A stretch of 64,000 nt of DNA from Calamus simplicifolius (Eukaryota; Streptophyta; Magnoliopsida; Arecales; Arecaceae), in assembly GCA_900491605.1 (NCBI GenBank), contig UESW01001670.1:111133-175132 (forward strand). Reading direction: 5' to 3'. A program made the translations under genes and the position numbers. Under the pieces are notes generated by a model, which saw only the letters and a program-made list of their open reading frames with translations, was not told where the DNA came from and searched no databases. Below are positions 1 to 10,365 of the stretch, piece after piece. The first letter of the stretch is position 1, and each line of letters opens with the position of its first letter.

Positions 1-1216
1 GGATCATGGCTTGGATCAATCGCAATCGTCGGATCGTCGCTGATTGGATTGATCGCAATGGTCCGTGATTGATCATCGCCGATCGGATCATGGCTTGGAT
101 CGATTGCAACGTCAGATCGTCACCGATCAGATTGATTGCAACGGTCCGAGATCGATCATCGCCGATCGGGATCAGAGCTTGGATCGATCACAACCGTCAG
201 ATCATCGCCGATCAAATTGATCGCAACAGTCCGAGATCAATCGTCGCCGATCGAGATCATGGCTTGGATCGATCGCAACCGTTGGATCGTCACCGATCGG
301 ATTGATCGCAATGGTCCGAGATCGATCGTCGCCAATCGAGATCATGGCTTGGATCGATCGCAACCATCGGATCGTCGCCGATCGGGATCATGGCTTGGAT
401 CAATCGCAACCATCGGATCGTCACCGATCGAATTGATCGCAATGGTCTGAGATCGATCGTCACCGATTGGGCTCATGGCTTGGATCAATCACAATCGTCA
501 AATCGTCGCCGATTAGATTGATCGCAACGGTCCGAGATTGATTGTCGCCGATCGGGATCATGGCTTGGATCAATCGCAACCATCGGATCATCGTGGATCG
601 GATTGATAGCAATGGTCCGAGATCGATCGTCACTGATCGGGATCATGGCTTGGATCGATTGCAACCGTCAGATCATCGCCGATCGAATTGATCGCAATGG
701 TCCAAGATCGATCGTCGCCGATCGGGATCATGGCTTGGATCGATCGCAATCGTCGGATCATCACGATCAGATTGATGGTAACGGTCTGAGATCGATCATC
801 GCCGATCGGGTTCATGGCTTGATCGATCGTAATCATCGGGTCATCACTGATCGGATTGATCGCAACGGTCCGAGATCGATCATCGCTGATCGGGATCATG
901 GCTTGGATCGATCGCAAAAGTCGGATCGTCATCGATCAAATTGATCGCAACGGTCTGAGATCGATCATCGCCGATCGGGATCATGGCTTGGATTGATCGC
1001 AACTGTCGGATCGTCGCCAATTGGATTGATCGCAACGGTTTGAGATCGATCATCGTTGATCGGGATCATGGCTTGGATCGATTGCAATCGTCGGATTGTC
1101 GCCGATCGAATTGATCGCAACGGTCCGAGATCGATCGTCGCCGATCGGGATCATGGCTTGGATCGATCGCAACCGTCGGATCGTCGCCGATCGGATTGAT
1201 CGCAATGGTCCAAGAT
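1..1216. repeat. 85-bp GATC-rich minisatellite, about 14 copies
   Basis: Tandem array that runs off the left edge. The phrase GGATCATGGCTTGGATC recurs near 1, 85, 169, 254, 339, 385, 470, 555, 640, 725, 809, 893, 978, 1063 and 1148, giving an 85-bp period. One unit (339-384) is only 46 bp. The unit is itself a degenerate dimer: both halves contain GATCGCAAC and end in TCGCCGATCGG, and the short unit has lost one half. GATC occurs about nine times per unit and CpG is dense. 85 is not a multiple of three, so the long open frames on both strands are by-products of repeat composition, not genes. Confidence 0.95.
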
Positions 1217-1264
1217 CGTAATAAATCAAAAAATTAAAAAAATTAATTTTTAATTTAGCGATGC

Positions 1265-1815
1265 CATAATTTTTTTTTAAAAAACTATCAGGGTGGGGTT
1301 TCTCCCCACCCTTGAGGCCACAGCCACGGCGTCGGATGTGGCCGTTGTCTCCGGCCAAAGCCGCGGCCGTGGCCGGCGGTGGCCTAGCCACATTGGCCAG
1401 GCCACCATTTTTTTTTAAAAAAAAGGGGCCAGGGTGGGGATTTTCCCCCACCCCTGCCATCTTCGGCCAAGGCCATGGCCGTGACCGTGGTATCAGGCCA
1501 CGGTCGCGGCCGTGGCCGGCGGTGGCCTGGCCACGGTGGTCAGGCCACCGTTTTTATAAAAAAAACTATTGGGATAGGGTTTTTCTCCCACCCATGAGGC
1601 CACGGCCACAGCCACGGCCGTGGCTGGAGACGATAGCCACAGCCGCCACCATGGCCGGTGGTGGCTTGGCCATGGCTGCGGCCGTGGCCAGAGACGCGTG
1701 GCCAGGCCACCATTTTTTTTTAAAAAAAAATGGGCTGGGGTGGGTTTTTCCCCCACCCCTGCCTTTTCTAGCCATGGCCACGGCCGTGACCGTGGTCTCA
1801 GAGGGTGGGGTTTTT
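1265..1815. repeat. GC-rich hairpin tandem repeat, about 4 copies
   Basis: Four copies of a composite unit of about 141-160 bp start near 1268, 1409, 1552 and 1712. Each has a T-run/A-run palindrome, then an inverted pair of the form GGGTGGGG...CCCCACCC able to fold into a GC hairpin, then a GGCCACGGCCGTGGCC-rich block. Open frames here (for example 1312-1845) are compositional. The 50-bp AT-rich link before it (1217-1264) ends in TTTAGCGATGCC, a motif like the CACTA subterminal repeats at 5185-5813, which hints that both arrays may lie inside that CACTA element. Confidence 0.85.
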
Positions 1816-2983
1816 TTCATTCATTATAAAATTTATTTTATTTAATTTATTTATGTTTAGGAACTAAATTTTACATGAAATATTAGAGAAATTTGCATGT
1901 AATCTATAATCTTGTAATACATAATTTCATATTTGCATAATATTTGATATATTTAAAATTTATATATTTAGATTTATAAATGTCTTGTGTTATCGAATCT
2001 GTTTATTTCTTGAAATATTGTTCATTATATATTATTATTAGAATGCTTATCATGCAATTTATATGGTTTTGATAGTTTAGATGATTAAATTTTTAATAAA
2101 TATTGTCACAATCATTTTCTTAGCAAATTAGAAAAAAATTTAGAATATTCATGTTCTTCAATTGAAAGAAATTTGATATAGCAAACCATAATTTGATATA
2201 ATTCCTCAAATTCTAAACCAACCAATCAAAATAAATTCGATATCATGAAGGAAAAATGATATAGCTCATTTAGAACTAAATTTAATGCAAGAATATTAAA
2301 TTTGATATAGTGAACTCAGATTCAAGTACTGAAAGAATATAACTCCTCCTAATAAAAAGAATTTGAGATAAGAGCATAGCTTTTATGTGATTTGAGTTAT
2401 TAGAATGAATCGGATTTAGTTTAGGCCAGGTTGAATCCATTTTTATTTATCTAAAGTAAATCCATATGACATACATACTATGTCAAGTTTGTTCTTTGAT
2501 TTTTCATATTATTTCTCACAGCACTATAACCTTTAGACCCATTTGAGACTTTATAAGACTTAGTCTTGCAAATTCTCAAATTGTCCTAGTGGACAGTTTG
2601 AGATTATTTTTTGCGATATGTTTATCTACTATTCGTCATCGTTAGTTGAGCTTGCAGTTTGTATATCCTCATGTGTTCTCCTAGTGTGGCATATAAGAGA
2701 CACATTTAGGAGAACATAAGGGGAATTGCTGCCGAAATTTCAACGTAAACAATGATAATTTCTAGCAGAATAACATATCGCATAAAATAATCTTGAATGG
2801 GATAGGGCCTTACCTAAGTCCTAGTGGAGTGAAAGTGGAATTCATTTAGGACACTTGCTTACTTGTGAAGTCTACTGATTGAACGAACCCCTTATGAATT
2901 TGTGAGTACTATCACTCAATCAATTACAATAATGGCTTTTATTTTTCGAATTGATTGTGAATAGCTTATTAATTTATAGGTAA
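1816..2983. other. AT-rich spacer, no gene recognised
   Basis: No conserved coding frame found on either strand. The only structure seen is a short inverted pair, TGTTCTCCTA near 2675 and TAGGAGAACA near 2706. By position this is probably CACTA-element sequence upstream of the DUF4216 remnant, but nothing in it proves that. Confidence 0.5.
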
Positions 2984-3747
2984 ACGGTCCATGGTTCACA
3001 ACCAATAATATTTTCATTAAATGTCTAACGCAGTGGCCATTGAAGATCGTAACTACCTATACTGGCTATTTTGTTAATTGATACAAATTTCAAATTGAAC
3101 TACTAGCATCTTCAAGAGGACACATAATTGGGGCGTATGTGTTAAAGGGGAAAGTGCTGGAGCAAATATGCAGGATTATTATGGAAAGTTAGTAGAGGTG
3201 GTCGAAGTTGAATATCCTGGTTGGCCTATGAAAAACTGTATTGTTTCGTTGTGATTGGTTTGATCCGAAATTACTGTCGGTAAAAGGTTCATAATGACTA
3301 CAATTTAGTTGAAGTAAACCATCGATGAAGATTGCAGAAATATGAACCATTCATTCTTGCATCCCAAGCTCAGCAAGTGTTTTACTGCGGATATCCAAGT
3401 TTGCGCAACGACAAGCGAGATTGGTGGGCTGTTTCTAAAATCGTTCCACGTTCAACAATCATATTAGATGAGAGTTCATCAAGTCAATCAACTGAGTGCC
3501 CTGCATTTCAAGAGGATGAGATGAAATGCATGCAATTGAGGACGACACAAGGGCTCCTGAAACATCACTTAGAGATCCAAATGGTGATGTCCAAGAAATT
3601 GAGGATGCAAATGTTCGTTTCCTTCCGATGATAATGAAACTGAATCACAGTCCGATACGGCATCGGATGTTGAACCAACATTTCACGAAACAAATGACAC
3701 CGATTAAAGATATAGGTTCATTCAAGATTTATTTTTATAAGTGTTAA
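2984..3747 (+). pseudogene. CACTA DUF4216 domain remnant
   Basis: Degraded coding remnant of the DUF4216 domain, which in En/Spm elements lies C-terminal to or downstream of the TNP2 transposase. The order is as in the family: an NGP segment near 2990, GYFVN then YKFQ (a stop replaces the usual G) near 3065, a YYGKLVEVVEVEYPG segment near 3175-3220, CDWFDP near 3253 after a frameshift, then YEPFILASQAQQVFY from 3341, the family hallmark, and DWWAVSKIVPRS. At least one in-frame stop and two frame changes break it. No TNP2 catalytic part is seen in the window. The domain's biochemical role is unknown. Confidence 0.85.
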
Positions 3748-3798
3748 ATTTTAATTGCTTTTAAGTTAATTACTTATTTTAATTAGTTTTTTTAACAG

Positions 3799-4960
3799 CT
3801 TTATTGAGCAGCATACTGTATCGAGCCGGATCAGCTCTATATTTCAGAGCCGTGCTGATCCCAGTGGCTACGATTGGCACCATGTATCTGCGGCCACGAG
3901 GGAGTTTTATTTTTCAGAGTTTCAGGTAAACTTTTTAAATACATTTTATAACTGATATAAAATTTTCTAATCTTAATATATTCTGAAACTAACTGTTTAT
4001 TTCAATGCAGAAAAAGTTTACGTGGGACCCTACCATCCATGATGCCATTAGGGCAGCATGGAATGCTCTTGCGGCACGCCGATACTCCGACATGCTTTAT
4101 CATTGGAGGAGTTCGGGTGACCGTCAGGGCATGTGCCGGAGGGTATTTGGGCCAGCTGGCAGCAGGCGTGGCAGTCCGAGGCATGGATGAGGAGGTCCGC
4201 ATCAGCCAGCACGAACCGCCGATCTGAGAAGGGCGGTCGTGGCACGGGCCTCTCCTGTCACACTGCGGGTTCCATTTCTATTCAGGAGCACAGGCGTCGT
4301 ATGGTAAGAAAACATAAACAATTTAAATACTAATTTAGTCATTTACAAATACTTGCATTTATATTCTTTCTTCTGCTTTTGTAGTCGAGCAGGAGGGCAG
4401 AGATCCTGGTGAGTTTCGTCTATTCAGGGCGACACACACCAGGAAGGACGGTTCCTGGGTCGATACACGATCACGGGAGGTTGGGGTAAGAAATTAGATT
4501 TATATTTTATTTGTTTAATTTCTAATATTTTATTCAGCTTTATATATTGATTTATCATTGATTTTATAACTCAAAGGCACGAGTCGAGGAGCTTCAGTCT
4601 CAGGCTTCGCAGGTCGACTCCACTGATGGGGGGCCGCCCGTCGAACTCTCACCAGAGGAGAGTCGACGTGTGTTTTTGGAGGCTGTTGTGCCCAGCGCGA
4701 GACCGTAGGGTCTATGGTTTGGGCACCAGAGCTTCCAGATATTTTTCCCATCAGGGCTCCAGTTCGCGTGGTTCTGGCGATATTCCTCCGAGCAGATAGA
4801 CGACATCCGGAGATCTATCAAGGAGGAAGTTCGTCAGGAGGTTCGGAGGAGCTTGCAGAGATGAGAGACCAGATGCGTCAGATGCAGGATTTAGTTCGTC
4901 TCCTGTCGCAAGGTTCATTCCAGCCTCCGCAGCCTCCACAGCCGCCTGCAGATACATGAT
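3799..4960 (+). pseudogene. CACTA Transposase_24 (Ptta/En/Spm) remnant, multi-exon
   Basis: Matches the second ORF of plant CACTA elements (Pfam plant transposase Ptta/En/Spm, thought to bind subterminal repeats). Exon-like blocks: 3799-3923 (ends EFYFSEFQ at a GTAAAC donor), about 4009-4301 (QKKFTWDPT, then after a frameshift near 4118 PEGIWASWQ, NRRSEKGG, HTAGSISI, EHRRRM, donor GTAAGA), 4384-4480 (FRATHTRKDGSWVDTRSRE), and 4575-4960 (acidic/Q-rich tail, RVEELQSQ, later a coiled segment EEVRQEVRRSL). Introns are short and AT-rich with GT/AG ends. Frameshifts and a stop near 4707 make it nonfunctional. Family assignment is from recalled motif order. Confidence 0.85.
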
Positions 4961-5813
4961 GTATTTTTTTTCACTACTTGATATATTTTTTTATTTTTTT
5001 ATTTTGTATATAAAATTTTAAATAATTAATAAAATAAATTTTTATCTATTTTTAAAAATTTTGTAATGATTGTTTTGGTCAATTGTATTAGCAATTACAT
5101 TGTATTAGCAAGTTTATTTTATATTATTTTTTAAATAAATAAATTAATTTACTTTAAAAATTAAAAATTAATTTATTTATTTTTTTAAAAAATTAATTAA
5201 TTAATTAGCGATGCTATTTTTCATCGCAATTAATTTTTAAAAAAATTAAAAATTATGTTATTTTAATTTTTTTAAAAATAAATTAATTAATTAGCGACAT
5301 AATTGCGACAAGATTTTTTATCGCAAATATTTTTAAAAAATTTATTTTTAAAGTAGCGATGCATTTAGGGGCATCGCAATTATTTTAAAAAATTAAAATT
5401 ATTTTATTTTATTTTTTAAAAAAAAAAAATTAATTAGCAATGCTATTTTCCATCGCAATTAATTTTAAAAAAATTAAAAATTATTTATTTAATTTTTTTT
5501 AAAATAAATTAATTAATTAGTGACACAATTGCGATGAGATTTTCTATCGCAAATATTTTTAAAAAATTTATTTTTAAAGTAGCGATACATTTAGGCTGCG
5601 TCGCAATATTGCGATGCATTTATGCGTCGCAATATTGCGACGCATTTAGGGCATCGCAGAGAGTCGCTGTTAAGCGATGCAATTGCGACAAATTGAAATT
5701 GTGACGAACATTTTAGCGACGCCTTTATTGCATCGCTAATGCGTCGCTATGCTTGTTTAGCGACGCATTAGCGACGCATTTGGGCATCGTTATATTTAAA
5801 TTTTCTTGTAGTG
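4961..5813. repeat. CACTA subterminal repeat region with a 230-bp tandem duplication
   Basis: Very AT-rich, with motifs TAGCGATGC, GCGACGCATT and ATCGCAAT in both orientations, becoming dense after 5590. An AT-rich module of about 230 bp is present twice (TTAGCGATGCTATTTTTCATC near 5207 and TTAGCAATGCTATTTTCCATC near 5437). No coding potential. In CACTA elements such arrays are the binding sites of the second ORF's protein. Confidence 0.85.
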
Positions 5814-6238
5814 CTTGATATAGAAATTCATGATGCTCAAAATGAAGAAAATGAGGTTGAACGTTCACCATAAACTGTAACGACCCGGGCCCACGGGCCT
5901 GTTTCATTACAAGAAAGCAAGACGGACAAGGTCCACACCAACTTGGGCCACCATAGCCCAAAAAGGGATCCAATTGGTGCCTTGTCCTTCTTGCTTAACC
6001 GGTTATAAACCACTCAATCAATTCCTAATTTCCTAATGTGGGACTATTTGGAGGGGCATCACAATCTACCTCCCTTACAGAGGCGACGTTCTCGTCGTCA
6101 GAGGCAATTGATCACAACCACCAGACAGGCAGGATTCTAGAGGTGGCCTCCACAGGTTCAAGAGGTGGCTCCCATCCCCCATGGATGTAGCACTTTCCCT
6201 GTATGGCACTTAGCTCCTGCACTTTCGACTGGTGCATG

Positions 6239-6250
6239 GCTCTGATACCA
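6239..6250 (-). promoter_or_regulatory. Primer-binding site, initiator tRNA-Met
   Basis: Reverse complement reads TGGTATCAGAGC, the complement of the plant initiator tRNA-Met 3' end. It lies three bases from the LTR that starts at 6254 and so fixes the element's minus orientation. Confidence 0.85.
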
Positions 6251-7390
6251 TATTGTAACGACCCGGGCCTGAGCCCCAGTCGACAAGCCCACCGGCACCG
6301 GGGGCGGTGTCCGGTGGGGTGCCGAAGAACAGTGAGAGAGAGAAGAGGACGGAGGAGGGAGAAAGAGGCGATCTGTGAACGATTCACCATCGGTCCGATC
6401 CTTGGTTCGGGTCCGGCAGTGTGCTCGCCGCTTTGTCAGGTCTGGGCCTTGGTCGGAGACCTCCACCGGCGCCGGGCATGCGTCCGGTGGAGGTTCGGCC
6501 GGCCGTGGTGGCTGGCCGTGCTGCCGGCATGATCCTTAGCCACGGAAGACAGTGAGAGAGAAAGAGAGGGAAAAGAGAGAAATTGGAAAGAGAGAAAGGG
6601 AGGGAAGGTCGACCTCGGTGACGGTGGCTTTGGTCGGCCAACGGTGGTCGGACCGACGCCAATTTGGTCGGAATTGGCGCCGGCACCGTGGAAGACATGC
6701 GGGCAAGAGAGAGAAAAGAAAGCGTTAATGTGCCAAATTAATGAGAGAGAGAGCTGGGGGAGGCTGGCCACGGCGGCGGCCAGCCACGGTCCGGCCAACG
6801 CGGCCGGACCACCTTCAATTTGGCGGCGGTGGCCCTGGCCGCCGGCGCGACTCGTAGCTCCTTTGTTTCTTTTGAAACAGAGGAGCTGGGGTTAAATAAG
6901 AGTAATGGCCGTTGGGCCGTTCGATTTTTGGGCCTTGTTGGGCCGTCTCTGAGCCCAGTTTCAGCAGCGTTTTGGGCCCTGTATCGGGCCGAGAATGGCA
7001 AAGTAAATATATGGCCCGAATCAGGATTGATTCTAGTTTCTGGGAATAATTTTATTTCCCTATTTGGGTGTATACATTGAGAGATATTCAAGCCCAAAGT
7101 TGGGCCCGTGAAGTGGTTTGGGTAGAGTTTAAGAATTATTTTATAATTCAGATTTTAGAAATTTAATAATGATAAATGATTCTGTAGGTTCCCAGGAGTC
7201 CAATTAGCTGGGTTATCAAGTGAAATTCATGTACTGTGGTAAGTAAGTCAAGTATTATAATTTTATAAATTATTTAATTTATAAACTGTGAAATTACAGT
7301 TAAATGTAATTATGTTTTGCAAAAATCATATTGTTACTATATGTAATTATGATAATGACAGTAAAACTTTATGTGTCGCCGCGGTTCTTC

Positions 7391-7482
7391 ACATGACAGA
7401 TTATCACATGACAGATTATCACATTATCACATGACAGATTATCACATTATCACATGATAGATTATCACATGACAGATGATAG
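7391..7482. repeat. 15-bp tandem repeat (ACATGACAGATTATC)
   Basis: About six full or partial copies of ACATGACAGATTATC and its shortened form ACATTATC, inside the LTR at 6254-7982. Confidence 0.85.
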
Positions 7483-7982
7483 ATACTGGTACCAGGACCC
7501 TTCCTCTTAGGGGATATTTAAGAGGGCTACACATGATGTGTATTGTAGGGCCGTGGGACACATAAAGAAAAATAATGACAGTATAAATAATGTAATTGTT
7601 ATTGAATTAAGTTTCAAACTAATTGATCTGATGGCATGAACCTAATGATAGCCTGATAAATAAAATTTTGAAATTATATTAGGCTTACTTATTGAGTGTG
7701 AGCTCACAAAATTCTCATAATTTTTCAGAGCCTCAGGAATGAAGATGGATAATTGAGATAGAAGGAGTTTCTATTAAGAAGACTTAGTTTTATTATATTG
7801 ATTTAATTCAGATTTGTTTGTGTGTAGGGCAGATAGCCCAAGACTGATAATTCTGGTTTGTAATAAATCATGGATATGGAATTTACTTTATATTGATTTA
7901 TATGATAAGTTCAAGATGCCTTGCATGCCTGGCATGCGGCGGGTTGTCATCCTAGTTCAAATTTTGGGACTGGGGCGTGACA

Positions 7983-9658
7983 TAAACTTCTCTAAGTATA
8001 AGTCCATTTTCAACTTCAAGTTCAAGTCCATCTTCAAGTTCTACTCCTATAAGAATGAGAAGATTAAGTGACATTTATGCTTCTTATTGTAATTTCTGTA
8101 TGATTGAGCCTGAAATCTATGAAAATGCTATGCATGAAGAAGTGTGGAATAAGGCAATGCAATAAGAAATTAATATGATTGAGAAGAATAAAACTTGGGA
8201 GTTAGTGAAGAAGCCAAGTGATAAGGAAGTTATTGACTTGAAGTGGATCTATAAAATAAAATATAATCCAGATGGGACTATTCAAAAATACAGCAAGATT
8301 GGTAGCAAAGAAATACTCTCAATTATCTGGTATTGATTATCAAGAAACTTTTGCATCTATTGCTAGATATGATACAATTAGAACTCTCATTTTTATAGTA
8401 GTACATAAAAATTGAAAACTATACCAACTAGATGTAAAGTCAGCATTATTAAATGGAGTATTGAAAGAAGAAATTTATGTTGAACAACCTCAAGGCTTCA
8501 TCATCAAAGGTCAAGAAAATAAGGTATATAAGTTGAAGAAAGCATTATATGGGTTGAAGCAAGTATTCAGAGCATGGTATTCTCACATTGATATTTACTT
8601 CAATGAGAAAGGTTTTTTAAGAAGTCCAAGTAAACCAACACTTTATGTGAAGAAGCAAGGTAAAGATATTCTCATTGTCTCTCTTTATGTTGATGATTTA
8701 ATTATTACTGGTAACAATAAAAATATGATTTTGACTTTCAAAAGTGATATGATAAGAAGATATGAAATGAATGATATATGTTTGCTTCATTATTTTCTGA
8801 GAATTGAAATAAGTCAAAGAAAAGATGACATCTTTATCAGTTAAAAAAAGTATGTAGAAGGCATTCTCAAAAATTCAACATAAAAAATTATAATAGTGTG
8901 AAAACACCTTTTGTGGTAAATAAGAAGTTGATAAAAGAAGATGAAAGTGGTGAAGCCAATGCATAATTATACATAAGTATTATTGAAAGTTTATTATATA
9001 TGACAATTACAAGGCCGGATATTATGTTTGCATCAAGTTTACTTTCTAGATTTATGCAAAAGCCAAGTAATATTCACTTTGGACAAGCAAAAAGAGTTTT
9101 GAGATACATCAAAGGTACTAAAGATTATGAAATCATGTATGAAAGAAACAAGGATGATATCATAAAGTTATTTGGGTTTTGTGATAGTGATGGGTTGAAA
9201 GCAATGATGACATGAAAAACACATCAGGTCAGGTATTCTTTTACAGATTAGATGTCATATCTTGAGCATCAAAGAAGCAAAATATAGTGGCATAATCATC
9301 TTCTGAAGCTGAATATGTTTCAACTACCTTGGCAATACAATAAATAATTTAGTTGAGAAGAATACTTGAAGATATGGGTGAGAAGCAAGAAGAAGCTACA
9401 ATACTACTATATGACAATAAGTCTACAATTTTTATAACAAAGAATCCTATATATCATAGCCACACCAAGCACATCAAAATCAAATACCATTTCATAAGAG
9501 ATGTGGTAGAAGAAAAAGAAATTGAAGTCAAGCATGTGAAGACTCAAGATCAAATGGCAGATATTTTCATCAAAGCACTATCCAAGGAGAAATCTATTCA
9601 CTTTAGAGAACTCATGGATATCCAAGAACAACCATTAAAGGAGAGTTTTAAAATATAA
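7983..9658 (+). pseudogene. Copia pol remnant: reverse transcriptase and RNase H
   Basis: Fragments in family order. The linker (MRRLSDIYAS), then NKTWELVKKPSDKEV and LKWIYKIKYNPDGTIQK (N-terminal RT) run to about 8310, followed by a frameshift. 8461-8844 holds the RT core: VEQPQGFI, KALYGLKQ, and SLYVDDLIITGNN with the catalytic YVDD. 9000-9215 holds TRPDIMFASSLLSRFM and the RYIKGTKDYEIMY connection. A broken RNase H piece (SSEAEYVSTTLA-like) lies around 9300, and 9353-9658 has RRILEDMGEKQEE, HTKHIKIKYHFIRD and QMADIFIKAL. Stops and frameshifts separate the pieces, so it is inactive. The motif set resembles the Ivana/Oryco group of copia, from memory. Confidence 0.9.
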
Positions 9659-9662
9659 TGGT

Positions 9663-9908
9663 TGTTAGTTTTTAATATTTTTATTTTATCATTTTTAGGC
9701 TGGGTTGGGCCTATATCTAGTTTGGCCTATTTTATTATGCTTTGGTATGGTAGCATCACATGGATAAGAGGCATTATGTTTATTCGTAAAACCAGAAACA
9801 ATATTTATATGGTAGTATGCTTAATGAAACCTGAGATTATTTTTCTTCTTGAGAGAAAACCTTTCTCTACCCCGATTTCTCTTCCAAAATTAATCTGTGT
9901 TGGAAACA
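9663..9908 (+). repeat. Probable 3' LTR of the old copia element
   Basis: Begins TGTTAG just after the pol end and a purine stretch (AAAGGAGAG, about 9637-9645) that can serve as polypurine tract, and ends GGAAACA. Homology to the duplicated block at 51.5 kb starts within about ten bases after 9908, which supports this as an insertion boundary. The 5' partner is not in the window, so the limits are inferred. Confidence 0.6.
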
Positions 9909-10365
9909 ATCCCAAGGCCATTTACTGCTGACAATTAAACATTTGTTATCTTGAAGGACCATTTGGCTAACTTATATATTTCTGTTGATGCACTCTAAGT
10001 GACTCATCTCTAAAATTAGTACCTTTTCTTTTTTTAAAAAAAACTAATATTTCTACTATCTATAAAATCAAGCCCCCAGATTATTATTTTTCTTTTTTAG
10101 CGTCTCATAATTTTTTTCTTGTCTATTGTATGCTTTCTTCATTTTCTCCCTTGATAAAATCTCTGAGCGGTCTTTCTAGCCACCCTTTAAAAAAAAACAA
10201 AGAAAAGAAAAAATCTCAACTAAGTCCTATCACCCTTCAAGCAAAAGAAGATGCCATGACGGACATACTCAACAACTGCGGAAAAAAAAAAATTATTCAC
10301 TTTTATTGATATCAGTTATCTCTCACACGGATCACATCAAACTCACCACCTCTCGCGGACATCAC

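Larger units (their letters stand above)
2984..5813 (+). mobile_element. CACTA (En/Spm) DNA transposon, right part
   Basis: The right terminus is TTTTCTTGTAGTG ending at 5813, the reverse complement of the classic CACTACAAGAAAA inverted terminus. It is preceded by dense TAGCGACGC-type subterminal repeats and two plus-strand remnants usual for plant CACTA elements, DUF4216 then Transposase_24. The left terminus was not found. It lies either to the left of the window or beyond the minisatellite. The three bases after the terminus (CTT, 5814-5816) are the expected 3-bp target duplication but cannot be confirmed. The element sits inside copia pol: reading of that pol resumes at 5814. Confidence 0.85.
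5876..7982 (-). mobile_element. LTR retrotransposon with internal deletion, TSD TAAAC
   Basis: Bounded by TGTAACGACCCGGGCC at 5876 and GGGGCGTGACA ending 7982, with a perfect 5-bp target duplication TAAAC at 5871-5875 and 7983-7987. A second TGTAACGACCCGGGCC starts at 6254, directly after a reverse-complement initiator-Met primer site. So 6254-7982 (1729 bp) is the complete 5' LTR of a minus-strand element. 5876-6253 is a short piece of the other LTR plus the leader, the whole internal coding part being deleted. The GC-rich ORFs at 6112-7097 lie inside the LTR and look noncoding. LTR termini of this form are common in Ty3 elements, but without pol the superfamily is inferred. Confidence 0.8.
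5814..9908 (+). mobile_element. Degraded Ty1/copia element, 3' half, hosting two insertions
   Basis: One old copia element split by a CACTA element (ending 5813) and an LTR element (5876-7982). If the LTR element and one TAAAC copy are removed, 5814-5875 joins 7983 onward in the same frame, from LDIEIHDAQNEENEVERSP to a Ser/Thr-rich stretch (STSSSSPSSSSTP), the usual linker between integrase and reverse transcriptase. Integrase and the 5' LTR would lie left of the CACTA element, outside the window. The likely 3' LTR is 9663-9908. The order of events is copia first, then CACTA and the LTR element independently. Confidence 0.85.

Noticed and set aside
69..944. Several ORFs of about 80-113 aa on both strands with repeated WIDRN/DRSQPSDR phrases
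   Set aside because: They arise from the 85-bp minisatellite, whose period is not a multiple of three; frames shift between units and both strands are open alike.
1312..1845. 177-aa Pro/Ala/Gly-rich ORF and overlapping minus ORFs
   Set aside because: Compositional by-product of the GC-rich repeat; no domain, open in several frames at once.
4002..4333. Cluster of overlapping ORFs on both strands
   Set aside because: Shadows of the frameshifted Transposase_24 exon, which explains the whole stretch.
6112..7097. Several ORFs of 80-120 aa on both strands
   Set aside because: They lie inside a GC-rich LTR bounded by a perfect TSD; no recognisable domain and many frames open together.
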